Below the pieces are notes generated by a model that saw only the letters and a program-made list of their open reading frames with translations, made no database searches and was not told the origin of the DNA. This document shows positions 25,344-33,977 of a stretch of 64,000 bases of DNA, one piece after another. Both the position numbers and the translations under genes were made by a program. Source of the DNA: UBA1046 sp050945515 (GTDB lineage Bacteria; Bacillota; Clostridia; Saccharofermentanales; DTU023); the NCBI GenBank assembly GCA_050945515.1, contig JBMNTB010000001.1:62001-126000 (forward strand). The letters run 5' to 3'. How positions within the stretch are numbered: position 1 is the first letter of the stretch; each line of letters begins with the position of its first letter.

Positions 25344-26897
25344 TTAGATTGTTTGAAATGAGGCCAGTGCCGGAACTACGGCAATGGCTAAGACATTGAT
25401 TAGCGCCATACCCATCGGCAGGAACAAAAAGAGAGCCCTTTGTTCCAACTGGCGTCTAAGACCGTTGCGATAAATCTGCCAACTGGCAGCAGACTGCATG
25501 CCGAGCAGTGACAGAAGTTCCCCTGATCCCTGTTGGTCATAGCGGGCTGCACAGCGGAGAGCAGCTGAGATTTCCGGTAAAGGACATAGAGCAGCCAGTT
25601 TTCTAACGGCTTCAGCGCCTGTAACTCCGGCTTCCACGGATTTTTGGGCTAATTCAAGCTCAGTGCCCAGACGCTGCCCGCAAACCAGCTTTTTGGTTGC
25701 GTCAATAGATAGACCTAAAGCAATCTGTAAAGTCAAACCGCTTTCCATCAGCAAAGACAGCATGCTTAGAAATGGTGGATAAGAAAGGCGGTAGAATTGC
25801 TTATTGTTTTGTTCCTCGCTAAGAACTAATAGATCCTGTAAGAGGGGGAATATTATGATAGCTATAGGCACAAACCACAGAGGTACTGTCCTGCTGATAA
25901 AAAGCAGCAGAGCGACCGCAAAACCGCAGAACAGATATTTCACTTTCTGCTTCAAATATTTATGCCACAAATTTTCACCCGGCTGAGTCGGATCGCTGAA
26001 GCGGACAATCCGGCTAATTTTATAGCCAAGGCCGACCGGTAGTAGTTTCAGATAGAAGGCGGACAATCGGGGATATGTCTTTCCCGGTTCTGCAGTAGAA
26101 TCAGCTTGGTGTTGCCCGGTTTTACCCGACCGGATCTGAGGTCTGGCTATGATCGACAAAGTCAAACTGATGGTTAAGAGGGCGATTAAATGAAAGATAA
26201 ACCCCGCCAATATCCACCAGCCAGTTGTTACTGCAGTCTGATCCGGATTAATATTTTGCCGGAATAACAGCAAACCGAAGAGAAAAGGCAAAAAGCACAT
26301 GACTGCAGCCTCAGTGGTTTTTTGACTGTTTTCCGCCTCTACTTCTGACTTTAGAGCGATTTCCGTATATATCTGCCGATGGCTTTCCCGCAGATAGACA
26401 TCAATATGTCCGCCGTATTTTCTCAGCCAGGGCAAAATAGCCAGATCCTGACTCAGCCTGGTGCAGGAATAGCTGCGATCAAGATCCTGCAATCCGGCGA
26501 CGAGATCGCCTTGTGCCAATAATTGCCGACGGAGACGGTCCAGCAGCCGTACCAATCTGCTGCGTGTACCGAATTGTTCCTTGAGATTCGCCGGTGCATC
26601 CAAAAGAGCTCGTTCCAAAGTCCGTCCGGAAGAGATCTGGCCTGACAGATAAGCGAGAAATTGCTCTGCTTCGTCCAGTTTCATCTGCTCTCGCCTTGAA
26701 ATTACCAGCTTGTATAGTGCTCTGCCGGGCAAGATCAAACCCACAAGGCCTAGAATAAGTCTTAACTTCCACTCCGTAACAAAGATGGCAGAAGTGAGCC
26801 AGCTGAAAGCGGCGGCTAGCAACATGGCGGGCAAGGCGGTCCTGATTCCGTCGTGTTGTCCGGTCTGGTGGTTTTTGCGTACTTTAGCTTTTCTCAT
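25344..26897 (-). CDS. Fused TadB-TadC type inner-membrane platform protein
   Basis: 517 aa with two GspF/T2SF-like halves. The first half has two N-terminal hydrophobic helices, the cytoplasmic segment EQFLAYLSGQISSGRTLERAL through KSEVEAENSQKTTEA, and two further helices near residues 195-245, as in TadB. The second half has helices near 320-350, the segment YPPFLSMLSLLMESGLTLQ through LRRQLEQRALFLFLPMG, and a final helix, as in TadC. TadB and TadC are normally separate genes; here a polar linker of about 40 residues joins them. The start overlaps the tadA stop by one base (TAATG). Confidence 0.8.
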   Translation of the reverse strand: MRKAKVRKNHQTGQHDGIRTALPAMLLAAAFSWLTSAIFVTEWKLRLILGLVGLILPGRALYKLVISRREQMKLDEAEQFLAYLSGQISSGRTLERALLDAPANLKEQFGTRSRLVRLLDRLRRQLLAQGDLVAGLQDLDRSYSCTRLSQDLAILPWLRKYGGHIDVYLRESHRQIYTEIALKSEVEAENSQKTTEAAVMCFLPFLFGLLLFRQNINPDQTAVTTGWWILAGFIFHLIALLTISLTLSIIARPQIRSGKTGQHQADSTAEPGKTYPRLSAFYLKLLPVGLGYKISRIVRFSDPTQPGENLWHKYLKQKVKYLFCGFAVALLLFISRTVPLWFVPIAIIIFPLLQDLLVLSEEQNNKQFYRLSYPPFLSMLSLLMESGLTLQIALGLSIDATKKLVCGQRLGTELELAQKSVEAGVTGAEAVRKLAALCPLPEISAALRCAARYDQQGSGELLSLLGMQSAASWQIYRNGLRRQLEQRALFLFLPMGMALINVLAIAVVPALASFQTI

Positions 26898-28054
26898 TAT
26901 GTTTCACTATTCCTTCTGACCAGTTTTGTGCCGTCATGATTGAAATGTTCGGTTAAGACAAATCTGCCCTGTTCATATGATTTAAGAGTCAAAATTCTCT
27001 CCACTACTCTCTGCCCTGTTTTGAGTCTGGTCAGATGCACCAGCGTATCAATTGCGGAGGCCACCATTCGCCTGCAGGCCTCCCAGGGCAGATTAGAAGC
27101 TGTAAGCAACAGCAAACACAATCTTTCCAACATTTCTTCCGGATTATTGCCGTGGCCGGTGCACATTGAGCCCGGATGACCGGTCTGCATGGCTTGGATC
27201 ATATCGTAGGTCTCATCACCTCTGACCTCGCCGACAATAATGCGATCAGGTCTCAGCCGCAGTGAGGAACGGATCAAATCCGTCAGTGAGACGGTTCCTT
27301 GATCATCAGGGCCCGGCAGTCTCGCTTCCAGGCGCACCAGATTATCCAGTGTGGAAAGCTGCAGCTCACAAGAGTCCTCAATTGTTACCACCCGTTCCGT
27401 ACCGGGGATAAAGGCCGATAGCGCATTGAGAAAAGTTGTTTTGCCCGTGCCGGTTCCGCCTGAGATGAAGATATTGCTCCTGCTTTGTACTTTATGAGCC
27501 AACCATTGTGCAGCCTCGGTACTGAGAGTATGATTGGCGACCAGGGCAGGCAGGGACGGACTGATACCTGTAAAACGTCGGATAGTCATAACCGGTCCGT
27601 CCGGAGCCACCGGCTTTAAGACGGCATGAACCCGTGAACCGTCGGCAAGTCGCATATCCCGGATCGGTTTCTGCTCGTTGATCAAACGATTGGCGCGACC
27701 GAAATAGCGGGAAATTACCTCAGTCAGATGATCTGTATCTTCGAATTGCAGATCAGACCGATATAAATGGCCGGCTTTTTCATAAAAAACGCAGTAGGGA
27801 CCGTTAACCATGATCTCTGTGATCGACTCGTCATCTACCAGAACTTGCAGAATGTCCAGACCGCGAATGGCATTATACAGATCGGTAATCAACTGGCGTC
27901 GTGCATTAAAAGAGAGCGATCTCTTCTCAGTCAGCTGTGTGACTATTACAGCGATAGCACCCCTCAGCTCATCCGGCGTCAACAGTTCTGCATTGGGTGT
28001 CTGTCGTATTACTTCGCCGATCAGCTCCTTTTTCAGAGTACGAGTCAGCTTCAT
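26897..28054 (-). CDS. tadA: TadA/CpaF type secretion ATPase
   Basis: Hexameric ATPase of the VirB11/GspE superfamily that drives Flp pilus assembly. Walker A GGTGTGKTT is at residues 200-208, the Asp box VTIEDSCELQL follows, Walker B RIIVGEVRGDE is near 272-282 and the His box TGHPGSMCTGHGNN near 292-305. The N-terminal domain (DESITEIMVNGPYCVFYE, RDMRLADGSRVHAVLKP) is typical of CpaF. Length 385 aa is normal. It overlaps the upstream TadZ-like gene by 4 bases (ATGA) and the downstream TadBC gene by one, indicating tight coupling. Confidence 0.93.
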   Translation of the reverse strand: MKLTRTLKKELIGEVIRQTPNAELLTPDELRGAIAVIVTQLTEKRSLSFNARRQLITDLYNAIRGLDILQVLVDDESITEIMVNGPYCVFYEKAGHLYRSDLQFEDTDHLTEVISRYFGRANRLINEQKPIRDMRLADGSRVHAVLKPVAPDGPVMTIRRFTGISPSLPALVANHTLSTEAAQWLAHKVQSRSNIFISGGTGTGKTTFLNALSAFIPGTERVVTIEDSCELQLSTLDNLVRLEARLPGPDDQGTVSLTDLIRSSLRLRPDRIIVGEVRGDETYDMIQAMQTGHPGSMCTGHGNNPEEMLERLCLLLLTASNLPWEACRRMVASAIDTLVHLTRLKTGQRVVERILTLKSYEQGRFVLTEHFNHDGTKLVRRNSET

Positions 28055-28926
28055 AATTTCACCTCGTTCAGTACCCGGAAATTTACGGAGGAGGGCAGCG
28101 CAGCCAGAAATTTGGCCAGTTCTCTCCTGGCAACTATACCTCTGCCGCTTTCAGCTGTAACTGCATCTATGTACAAGATATCGCAGAGCTGGGCCAGCCG
28201 GACTGTAGTCTCCAGTCCCAGGCCTTCGCAGTCAATTAAGGCTAGTGCCGGATCGGCAAGCTGGGAGATATAGTCCTTAATTTCCAGCAGCAATTTACGC
28301 AGCAAATGAGGCGGACAACTGATCAGATCGTCTGCCTGCTGCGGTAGCCGGAAAGTATGATAACCATGTTTGTGCATTATGAGATAATGCCCGATATTGC
28401 GTGAAATGGCGGACTCTACCTGGTCCAGGGACAACAGAAGATCCGTCAACTGCGGTCCGACTTGATGCTCCTCCAAATCAGGCACCCGGTACAGAGGCAT
28501 CAGGGGCAGATAAATAGCCATTACTCCCTGATTTTGCAGTGCCTTGAGATAGGCCGGCACCCAGCGCTCTTTCAGATTGTGATCAAAGCAGAATACCAGG
28601 GCTAAACCGGCATTTTTACCTTCGGGCAGAGAATGCTCGCGCTGACGCCATGCTTCGATTTGTTCAGCCAGTCGTTGATCAATTTCCGAGACTAGGAGGG
28701 GGGATTTGAACTCCTGCTCCCAAGTCAAGATAACTGCATCCGGGCTCAGTTTATGATGATCCGCAGTTTTACTCTCGGGGCATAGAATCAGATCAAAGTC
28801 GGTTTCTGCCGGCTCGTCAGTTAGTTGAAAAACTTCATAGCGTCCGGCTGCCCGGCGCTCCAGTTGTTCATAGATCCGCCGTTCTCTTCTCTTATTCAAA
28901 TCGGAAATCAGAATTTTCGGTAGCAT
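28051..28926 (-). CDS. TadZ/CpaE-like protein without a recognisable P-loop
   Basis: First gene of the Tad-like operon. The N-terminus (PKILISDLNKRRERRIYEQL) looks like a receiver-type fold and the remainder has the spacing of a MinD/ParA-like domain: ALIDCEGLGLETTVRLAQLC resembles the D-x-x-G-L switch region. The usual deviant Walker A (KGGxGKT/S) is missing; the corresponding place reads LALVFCFDHNLKERWVPA. Position before tadA is where TadZ/CpaE, which localises the pilus, is found. Assignment is by position and weak motif resemblance only. A strong GAAGGAAGGG precedes the ATG. Confidence 0.55.
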   Translation of the reverse strand: MLPKILISDLNKRRERRIYEQLERRAAGRYEVFQLTDEPAETDFDLILCPESKTADHHKLSPDAVILTWEQEFKSPLLVSEIDQRLAEQIEAWRQREHSLPEGKNAGLALVFCFDHNLKERWVPAYLKALQNQGVMAIYLPLMPLYRVPDLEEHQVGPQLTDLLLSLDQVESAISRNIGHYLIMHKHGYHTFRLPQQADDLISCPPHLLRKLLLEIKDYISQLADPALALIDCEGLGLETTVRLAQLCDILYIDAVTAESGRGIVARRELAKFLAALPSSVNFRVLNEVKL

Positions 28927-29025
28927 GATTTCGCCCTTCCTTCGTCTGTTGCCAGACTAAGCGAAAGGCGAAGCAGCTGTGTTGCGGAATGCTCGACATT
29001 ACTCAACAATATGCTTCTACAATGG

Positions 29026-29038
29026 ACAAATAATTTGT
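29026..29038. other. Inverted repeat upstream of the Tad-like operon
   Basis: ACAAAT-A-ATTTGT is a perfect inverted repeat with a one-base centre, 100 bases upstream of the TadZ-like start and 94 bases past the metK stop. On the minus strand a weak -10 (TATTGT, 29006-29011) lies just downstream of it, so it could be an operator. The rest of 28927-29131 shows nothing I recognise. Confidence 0.3.
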
Positions 29039-29131
29039 GATGCCTTTACAACGACTATGCCAAATCAGCCGCAAATATACATGGCTGTTGTCAAACAGGC
29101 TGCGGTATAATGATGCGCAGGATCAAAAGAA

Positions 29132-30328
29132 CTACCGATCACGAGCGGCCAAAGCTTGCAGCCTGCCCACATATTCCGTCCTTTCCCAAGGCAGATCCAG
29201 ATCAGCGCGGCCAAAATGCCCATAGTTGGAAATCTGGCGATAGATGGGCCGTCTTAGATTGAAGGAACGAATAATAGCTTCCGGCCTGAGGTCAAACAGT
29301 TCTTCCACATATGATGACAGAAGCTGATCCGAAACCACACCCGTACCGAAGCTGTTCACATTGATCGAAACAGGATGCGCCACACCGATAGCATAGGCGA
29401 TCTGAACTTCACAGGCATTGGCCAAGCCTGCGGCAACAATATTTTTGGCTACATGCCGGGCGGCATAACTGGCAGAGCGATCAACCTTGGTCGGATCTTT
29501 ACCTGAAAAGGCGCCGCCGCCGTGATGGGCAAAACCGCCGTAAGTATCGCAGATGATCTTGCGCCCCGTCAGCCCCGTATCACCCTGCGGCCCGCCGATA
29601 ACAAAGCGCCCGGTCGGATTGATAAAAATCTTGGTATCTGCGTCAAACAGCTCCGCCGGCAGAGAAGGTGTGATTACTTCCTCTATCACCAATTCCCTGA
29701 GCTCAGACAAAGTGACCCCTTCCGCATGCTGGGTGGAGACAACTACGGTATCGATATGGACCGGCCGATCATCGCAATAAGCCACCGTGACCTGAGCCTT
29801 GCCGTCAGGATAAAGGATATCCGATGAAGTAGATCTTCTGACCTCAGCCAACCGTTTCGTCAGGCGATGAGCCAAAACGATCGGTAACGGCATCAGTTCT
29901 TCGGTATCTCTATTGGCATAACCGAACATTAGCCCCTGATCTCCGGCACCGGTACTGTAAGTATCTTCCTGACCTTCACGATACTCCAGAGCCTGGTCAA
30001 CACCCATAGAAATATCCGGTGACTGTTCATCGATACTGAGGATAACAGCACAGCTGTCAGCATCGAAGCCGCCTTTATCGCGGGTATAGCCGATATCGCG
30101 CACAGTATTGCGGGCAATTTGAGCAATATCCACATATGAAGTGGTTGAAATCTCGCCCATAACCATAATCAGGCCGGTAGTTGCAACTGTTTCGCAGGCA
30201 ACCCTGGCCATCGGATCATTCTGCAGAATGGCGTCAAGCACGGCATCGGACACCTGATCGCATAATTTATCCGGATGGCCCTCCGTTACAGACTCCGAAG
30301 TGAACAGCCAAATTCTATTATCTTTCAT
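29132..30328 (-). CDS. metK: S-adenosylmethionine synthetase MetK
   Basis: Makes S-adenosylmethionine from methionine and ATP in the cytoplasm. Signatures are SVTEGHPDKLCDQVSDAVLD at the start, GAGDQGLMFGYA in the middle, and GGGAFSGKDPTKVDRSA for the phosphate loop. Length 398 aa is normal. A SAM-I riboswitch with a terminator lies directly upstream on the same strand, so expression should fall when SAM is plentiful. The gene is monocistronic; the Tad-like operon starts 205 bases beyond its end. Confidence 0.98.
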   Translation of the reverse strand: MKDNRIWLFTSESVTEGHPDKLCDQVSDAVLDAILQNDPMARVACETVATTGLIMVMGEISTTSYVDIAQIARNTVRDIGYTRDKGGFDADSCAVILSIDEQSPDISMGVDQALEYREGQEDTYSTGAGDQGLMFGYANRDTEELMPLPIVLAHRLTKRLAEVRRSTSSDILYPDGKAQVTVAYCDDRPVHIDTVVVSTQHAEGVTLSELRELVIEEVITPSLPAELFDADTKIFINPTGRFVIGGPQGDTGLTGRKIICDTYGGFAHHGGGAFSGKDPTKVDRSASYAARHVAKNIVAAGLANACEVQIAYAIGVAHPVSINVNSFGTGVVSDQLLSSYVEELFDLRPEAIIRSFNLRRPIYRQISNYGHFGRADLDLPWERTEYVGRLQALAARDR

Positions 30329-30361
30329 TTTCTATCCTTTCCTTCCCAACAGCCACCACAT

Positions 30362-30502
30362 AAAAAAAGACCTCACGATGAGGCCGGAAACTAGTGACCT
30401 CATCTGCCAGACCACACTGTGGTCTGCTGGAATTGGCACCGCTGCTTTCCGCGGTTGCCGGGCTTCACAGGGCCAGTCCCTCCGCCTCTCTTGATAAGAT
30501 GA
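30362..30502 (-). promoter_or_regulatory. SAM-I (S-box) riboswitch with terminator, metK leader
   Basis: Read on the minus strand, P1 pairs TCATCT (30497-30502) with AGATGA (30400-30405). Conserved S-box core pieces are ATCAAGAGAGGCGGAGGGA, GAAGCCCGGCAACC and GGTGCCAATTCC. Downstream, GGCCTCA-TCG-TGAGGTC plus seven T (30362-30384) forms the terminator. The P1 3' strand with its following bases (ATGAGG) can pair with CCTCAT of the terminator, giving the expected antiterminator when SAM is absent. The terminator ends 33 bases before the metK ATG. Confidence 0.95.
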
Positions 30503-30539
30503 CTATTAAGTTGTTTAGTTCAATAAAATGGTCTTTAAT

Positions 30540-30567
30540 ATGCTAGCACACTATTTTTTCCTGTCAA
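30540..30567 (-). promoter_or_regulatory. metK promoter (minus strand)
   Basis: On the minus strand TTGACA (30562-30567), a 16-base spacer and TAGCAT (30540-30545) preceded by a TGTGC extended -10 element. Transcription would start about 30 bases before the riboswitch P1. The remainder of the gap to recD2 (30568-30752) holds no gene that I can support. Confidence 0.65.
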
Positions 30568-30752
30568 CAGAGCGCCATTGATAGCAATTATCAGTTCATT
30601 TGTTACGAAAACGCTATCTTAGCTCTGAAGTCTTTCTTTGTCGCTTGGCAGGGACAGTTGCCTGATTTCCTGATACTGACAGAGCTTTTATTGTTGTATC
30701 ATCAAAGTATCAAAAACCTAGTTAATTCAAGCAGCCGGACTGAGGAATAGTT

Positions 30753-33140
30753 TTGAACGGACAAAAAGCGCCAATTGAATTAGTCGGAACAATTTCCAGG
30801 CTCACCTTTGTCAATACGGAGAATGGTTTTACCGTAGCTGAGGTGGAGAGCGAAAAGCTGGATTTCGTGGCGGTCGGCATAATGCCGCCGCTCAAACTTG
30901 GCGATACGGCGGTTTTCACAGGTAACTGGATTGAGCATAAAGAATATGGTCTCCAATTTCAGACCATATTAGTTAAAGTTAAACTGCCGTCTACCGGCGA
31001 GGCCATAGAATCATATCTGGCTGCCGGCGCTATTTCCGGCATTGGTCCGGTCCTGGCCAAACGTCTGGTACAAAAATTCGGTGCCGACACACTGAGAATT
31101 ATTGCGGAAGAACCCGAACGTCTAATTTCCGTCCAGGGCATTTCCGCTAAAACCGCCCACAAGCTGCACGGGGGTTTTCAAGCCAGCCAAGCCTGGCAGG
31201 AACTGGCTCTGCTGCTGACGCCGCTTGGCATCGGCATTGCCCGTGTGCAACGCATTTACCGCCAGCTAGGCGCTGAGGCAATCAGGATTGTTAAGGACAA
31301 TCCTTATCTCCTGTCAGCCAAAGTTGAAGGCATTGGCTTTGATACGGCAGACAAGCTGGCCGGCAAACTGGGCTTTTCCGGTCAACATCCCGCACGTGTC
31401 CGAGCCGGCGTTTTACAGGTTCTGCGCACCATGCTGACGAGAGGCGATACTTGGATGCCTGAGCAGGATCTGATCAAGCGCACAAGCTATTTGCTGAACT
31501 TATCTGAAGCTGTGATTCGCCAAGTGATGAGCCAAGATGACTTTTATCTGGAGCGAACCAGAGTATTTAGCGGCGAGGGGGAGATTGGCACTTGCCTGGA
31601 TACCAACTGGCTATTGGCAACTTTTGCCGCCGCTCGCATAGATGAGCTGCTTAGCGAACGGCCTGTGCGCTTAAGCTCTCAGAAAGCTCCAAGTATAGAA
31701 TCAGAGCTGGTCTCGGAGCGGCCGGCAGAATACAGCCGGTTTCAAGATCTGAAGACAGTTGCCGGCGATATTGATTCTGCGGCGGCAGCTCTAAGCCTGG
31801 AGCTGGCTTCGGAACAAAAGCAAGCCCTGCTGATGGCCCTGACCAGATCATTTTCAATCCTTACCGGCGGACCGGGCACAGGCAAGACGACTATCGTTAA
31901 GGTCCTGGTTGAGATCCTGCGGACGCAGGGAGCTAAAATCCTGCTGGCAGCCCCCACCGGCAGAGCGGCGCGGCGCCTGACGGAAATAAGTCAAGTCGAG
32001 GCCAAGACTATCCACCGCCTGCTGCAACTTCAACCACTTACAGACGACTATAACCAACAGTCAATCTGGCAACAGACCGAGCAGTTGAGCGGTGATTATC
32101 TGATTGTTGACGAATGTTCCATGCTGGATATCACTCTATTTTCTCATCTGCTGGCTGCTATACCGGCTGGGATGCGAGTTCTGTTGATCGGCGACAGCGA
32201 TCAGCTGCCATCTGTCGGTCCCGGCCAGGTGCTGCGCGATCTTCTGGCACAGGAGAGAATTCCCCGGACGACACTGGTACGTATTTTCCGTCAGGAGAAA
32301 GTCAATCTGATTGTGCGCAATGCCCACCGGATTCGGGCGGGACAGCCTCTAATTCTGGATCAAAGCCTGGAATCGTCATTCCTGCTGGTCTTGCAAAACA
32401 GCGAGACAGAAATGGCCCAAGCAGTTTTCAAATTAGTTCGGGACATTTTACCCCGGGAATATGGCATAGACATTGGAACGGAATTACAAATCCTGACCGC
32501 CGTGCGCAGAGGTGCAGCCGGTGTGACCGCTCTGAACAAGACACTGCAGGAGATTGCCCAAGGCGGGCCTGATTTCACAGCTATTCATCGCATACAGGCC
32601 TATGCGGTCGGTGACAAGGTGATTCAAACTCGCAATAACTATGAGCTGGATTATCTGCTGGTAGCTGACGGAACCAGGGGGCGGGGCATCATGAATGGCG
32701 AACGCGGCATTGTCACAGAGCTCAATCTGACCGCTAAAACGATGAAAGTTCTCTTTGAAGAAGAACGCCTGGCGGAAATCGCCGACGATGAATTCGAAGA
32801 TTTAGAGCTGGCCTATGCTATCACAATCCACAAAAGCCAGGGGTCGGAATATGCCAATGTAATTTTAGTGATTCCGCACAGTACGCCAATTTTCTTGACC
32901 AGGAATTTATTATATACGGGTGTAACCAGAGCCAGCCAGCATCTGTTCCTGGTCTGCAGAGACACTACTCTAAGAATGATGATCCAAAACGAAATCGCCC
33001 TCAACAGGCGCACACTGCTCGCGGCGATGCTGCAACAGCCGCCGTTGTATCGGCTCCGAGGTGACTATGATTTTGCGGCTGGCGAGCGCGGGATCCCATT
33101 AGGTGATACCTCTGACTTGCCGAACCGGCAGCAGCCGTGA
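30753..33140 (+). CDS. recD2: RecD2-type ATP-dependent DNA helicase
   Basis: SF1B 5'-3' helicase of the RecD2 family, found in bacteria without RecBC and linked to replication and repair. The N-terminal OB-like domain (ELVGTISRLTFVNTENGF) and tandem helix-hairpin-helix segments (AISGIGPVLAKRLVQKFG, ISVQGISAKTAHKLHGG) are followed by Walker A LTGGPGTGKTT near residues 370-380, DECSMLD, GDSDQLPSVGPG, and the late motifs AYAITIHKSQGSEY and YTGVTRASQHLFLV. Length 795 aa is in the normal range. It begins with TTG at 30753 with GAGGAA 5 bases upstream. The stop overlaps the comF start (GTGA). Confidence 0.94.
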   Translation: MNGQKAPIELVGTISRLTFVNTENGFTVAEVESEKLDFVAVGIMPPLKLGDTAVFTGNWIEHKEYGLQFQTILVKVKLPSTGEAIESYLAAGAISGIGPVLAKRLVQKFGADTLRIIAEEPERLISVQGISAKTAHKLHGGFQASQAWQELALLLTPLGIGIARVQRIYRQLGAEAIRIVKDNPYLLSAKVEGIGFDTADKLAGKLGFSGQHPARVRAGVLQVLRTMLTRGDTWMPEQDLIKRTSYLLNLSEAVIRQVMSQDDFYLERTRVFSGEGEIGTCLDTNWLLATFAAARIDELLSERPVRLSSQKAPSIESELVSERPAEYSRFQDLKTVAGDIDSAAAALSLELASEQKQALLMALTRSFSILTGGPGTGKTTIVKVLVEILRTQGAKILLAAPTGRAARRLTEISQVEAKTIHRLLQLQPLTDDYNQQSIWQQTEQLSGDYLIVDECSMLDITLFSHLLAAIPAGMRVLLIGDSDQLPSVGPGQVLRDLLAQERIPRTTLVRIFRQEKVNLIVRNAHRIRAGQPLILDQSLESSFLLVLQNSETEMAQAVFKLVRDILPREYGIDIGTELQILTAVRRGAAGVTALNKTLQEIAQGGPDFTAIHRIQAYAVGDKVIQTRNNYELDYLLVADGTRGRGIMNGERGIVTELNLTAKTMKVLFEEERLAEIADDEFEDLELAYAITIHKSQGSEYANVILVIPHSTPIFLTRNLLYTGVTRASQHLFLVCRDTTLRMMIQNEIALNRRTLLAAMLQQPPLYRLRGDYDFAAGERGIPLGDTSDLPNRQQP

Positions 33141-33880
33141 CAAGATCCGGACCTGCTTTTCTGGAACAGCTGCTGTTTCCCCCCTGCTGTTATCTTTGCT
33201 CCGCAATCTTGCCACGGGAGGCGGAGGGCCATCTGCGTTATATTTGCCGTCACTGCCTAAGCCGACTGCCCTTTAATTTGGCTTTGTCCCGGACTTTCCC
33301 GGCCCTCGCAGATCAACCCCCGACAGATATGGCTCTTCCGTACTGGCGTCGGACACCGCTGCCGGCACTCTTCTCCGTCTTTTTTTACGAAGGCGTGATC
33401 CGGGAACTGATCCTGGGGCTGAAGTTCGGCGGGCGCCTGGAGAACGCCCGCCTCCTCGGCTCGCTGATGGTTGCCGCACTGGCAGAAGAGCTGAAACAAG
33501 CACATCTCCGCCCGACGGCTGTTGTCCCCGTGCCGCTCAGCCATAACAGGCGCCTTCGCCGCGGCTATAATCAATCCGAATTGCTGGCCGATTTTTTTGC
33601 TGCTGAGCTGGGATTGGAAGTATTGCCGCTGGTAATCAGAAGCAGAGAAACGGTCAGGCAAAGCGAACTTAAAACCCTGGCCGAACGCAAAAGTAATGTC
33701 AAAGACGCTTTTGCGCTGGCACCGGGCGTGAAAGAGCAGGCCCTCAGAGACCGTCAGTTCATCTTAGTCGATGATGTTCTGACTTCGGGATACACCATGC
33801 TGACTTGTGCAGAAGTGCTGCAAGCGGCGGGAGCGCGGATAATCTGCCTGGTAGCGGCATCAGGCACCCGGAAAGTATGA
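33137..33880 (+). CDS. comF: ComF family phosphoribosyltransferase-like protein
   Basis: ComFC/GntX-type protein used in DNA uptake of competent cells and present widely outside them. An N-terminal four-cysteine zinc ribbon (PPCCYLCSAI, then ICRHCLSRL) is followed by a phosphoribosyltransferase fold with PVPLSHNRRLRRGYNQSELLA and the PRPP loop FILVDDVLTSGYTM. Length 247 aa is normal. It starts with a GTG that overlaps the recD2 stop by 4 bases, so it is translationally coupled; this pairing suggests a shared DNA-metabolism role. No ComFA helicase gene is adjacent. Confidence 0.92.
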   Translation: MTRSGPAFLEQLLFPPCCYLCSAILPREAEGHLRYICRHCLSRLPFNLALSRTFPALADQPPTDMALPYWRRTPLPALFSVFFYEGVIRELILGLKFGGRLENARLLGSLMVAALAEELKQAHLRPTAVVPVPLSHNRRLRRGYNQSELLADFFAAELGLEVLPLVIRSRETVRQSELKTLAERKSNVKDAFALAPGVKEQALRDRQFILVDDVLTSGYTMLTCAEVLQAAGARIICLVAASGTRKV

Positions 33881-33927
33881 TGATGGTTGATAATGATGGC
33901 AGAATCAGTTTTTGCGCAATTTATATC

Positions 33928-33936
33928 TGATATACT
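33928..33936 (+). promoter_or_regulatory. Extended -10 element before the ATP-grasp gene
   Basis: TGA-TATACT at 33928-33936 matches an extended -10. No good -35 is seen 17 bases upstream (T-rich). It would start transcription about 35 bases before the ATG at 33978. Confidence 0.4.
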
Positions 33937-33977
33937 GATGTTCTAAGGCAGTAATTACTTTGATATCAGGGGTAATG

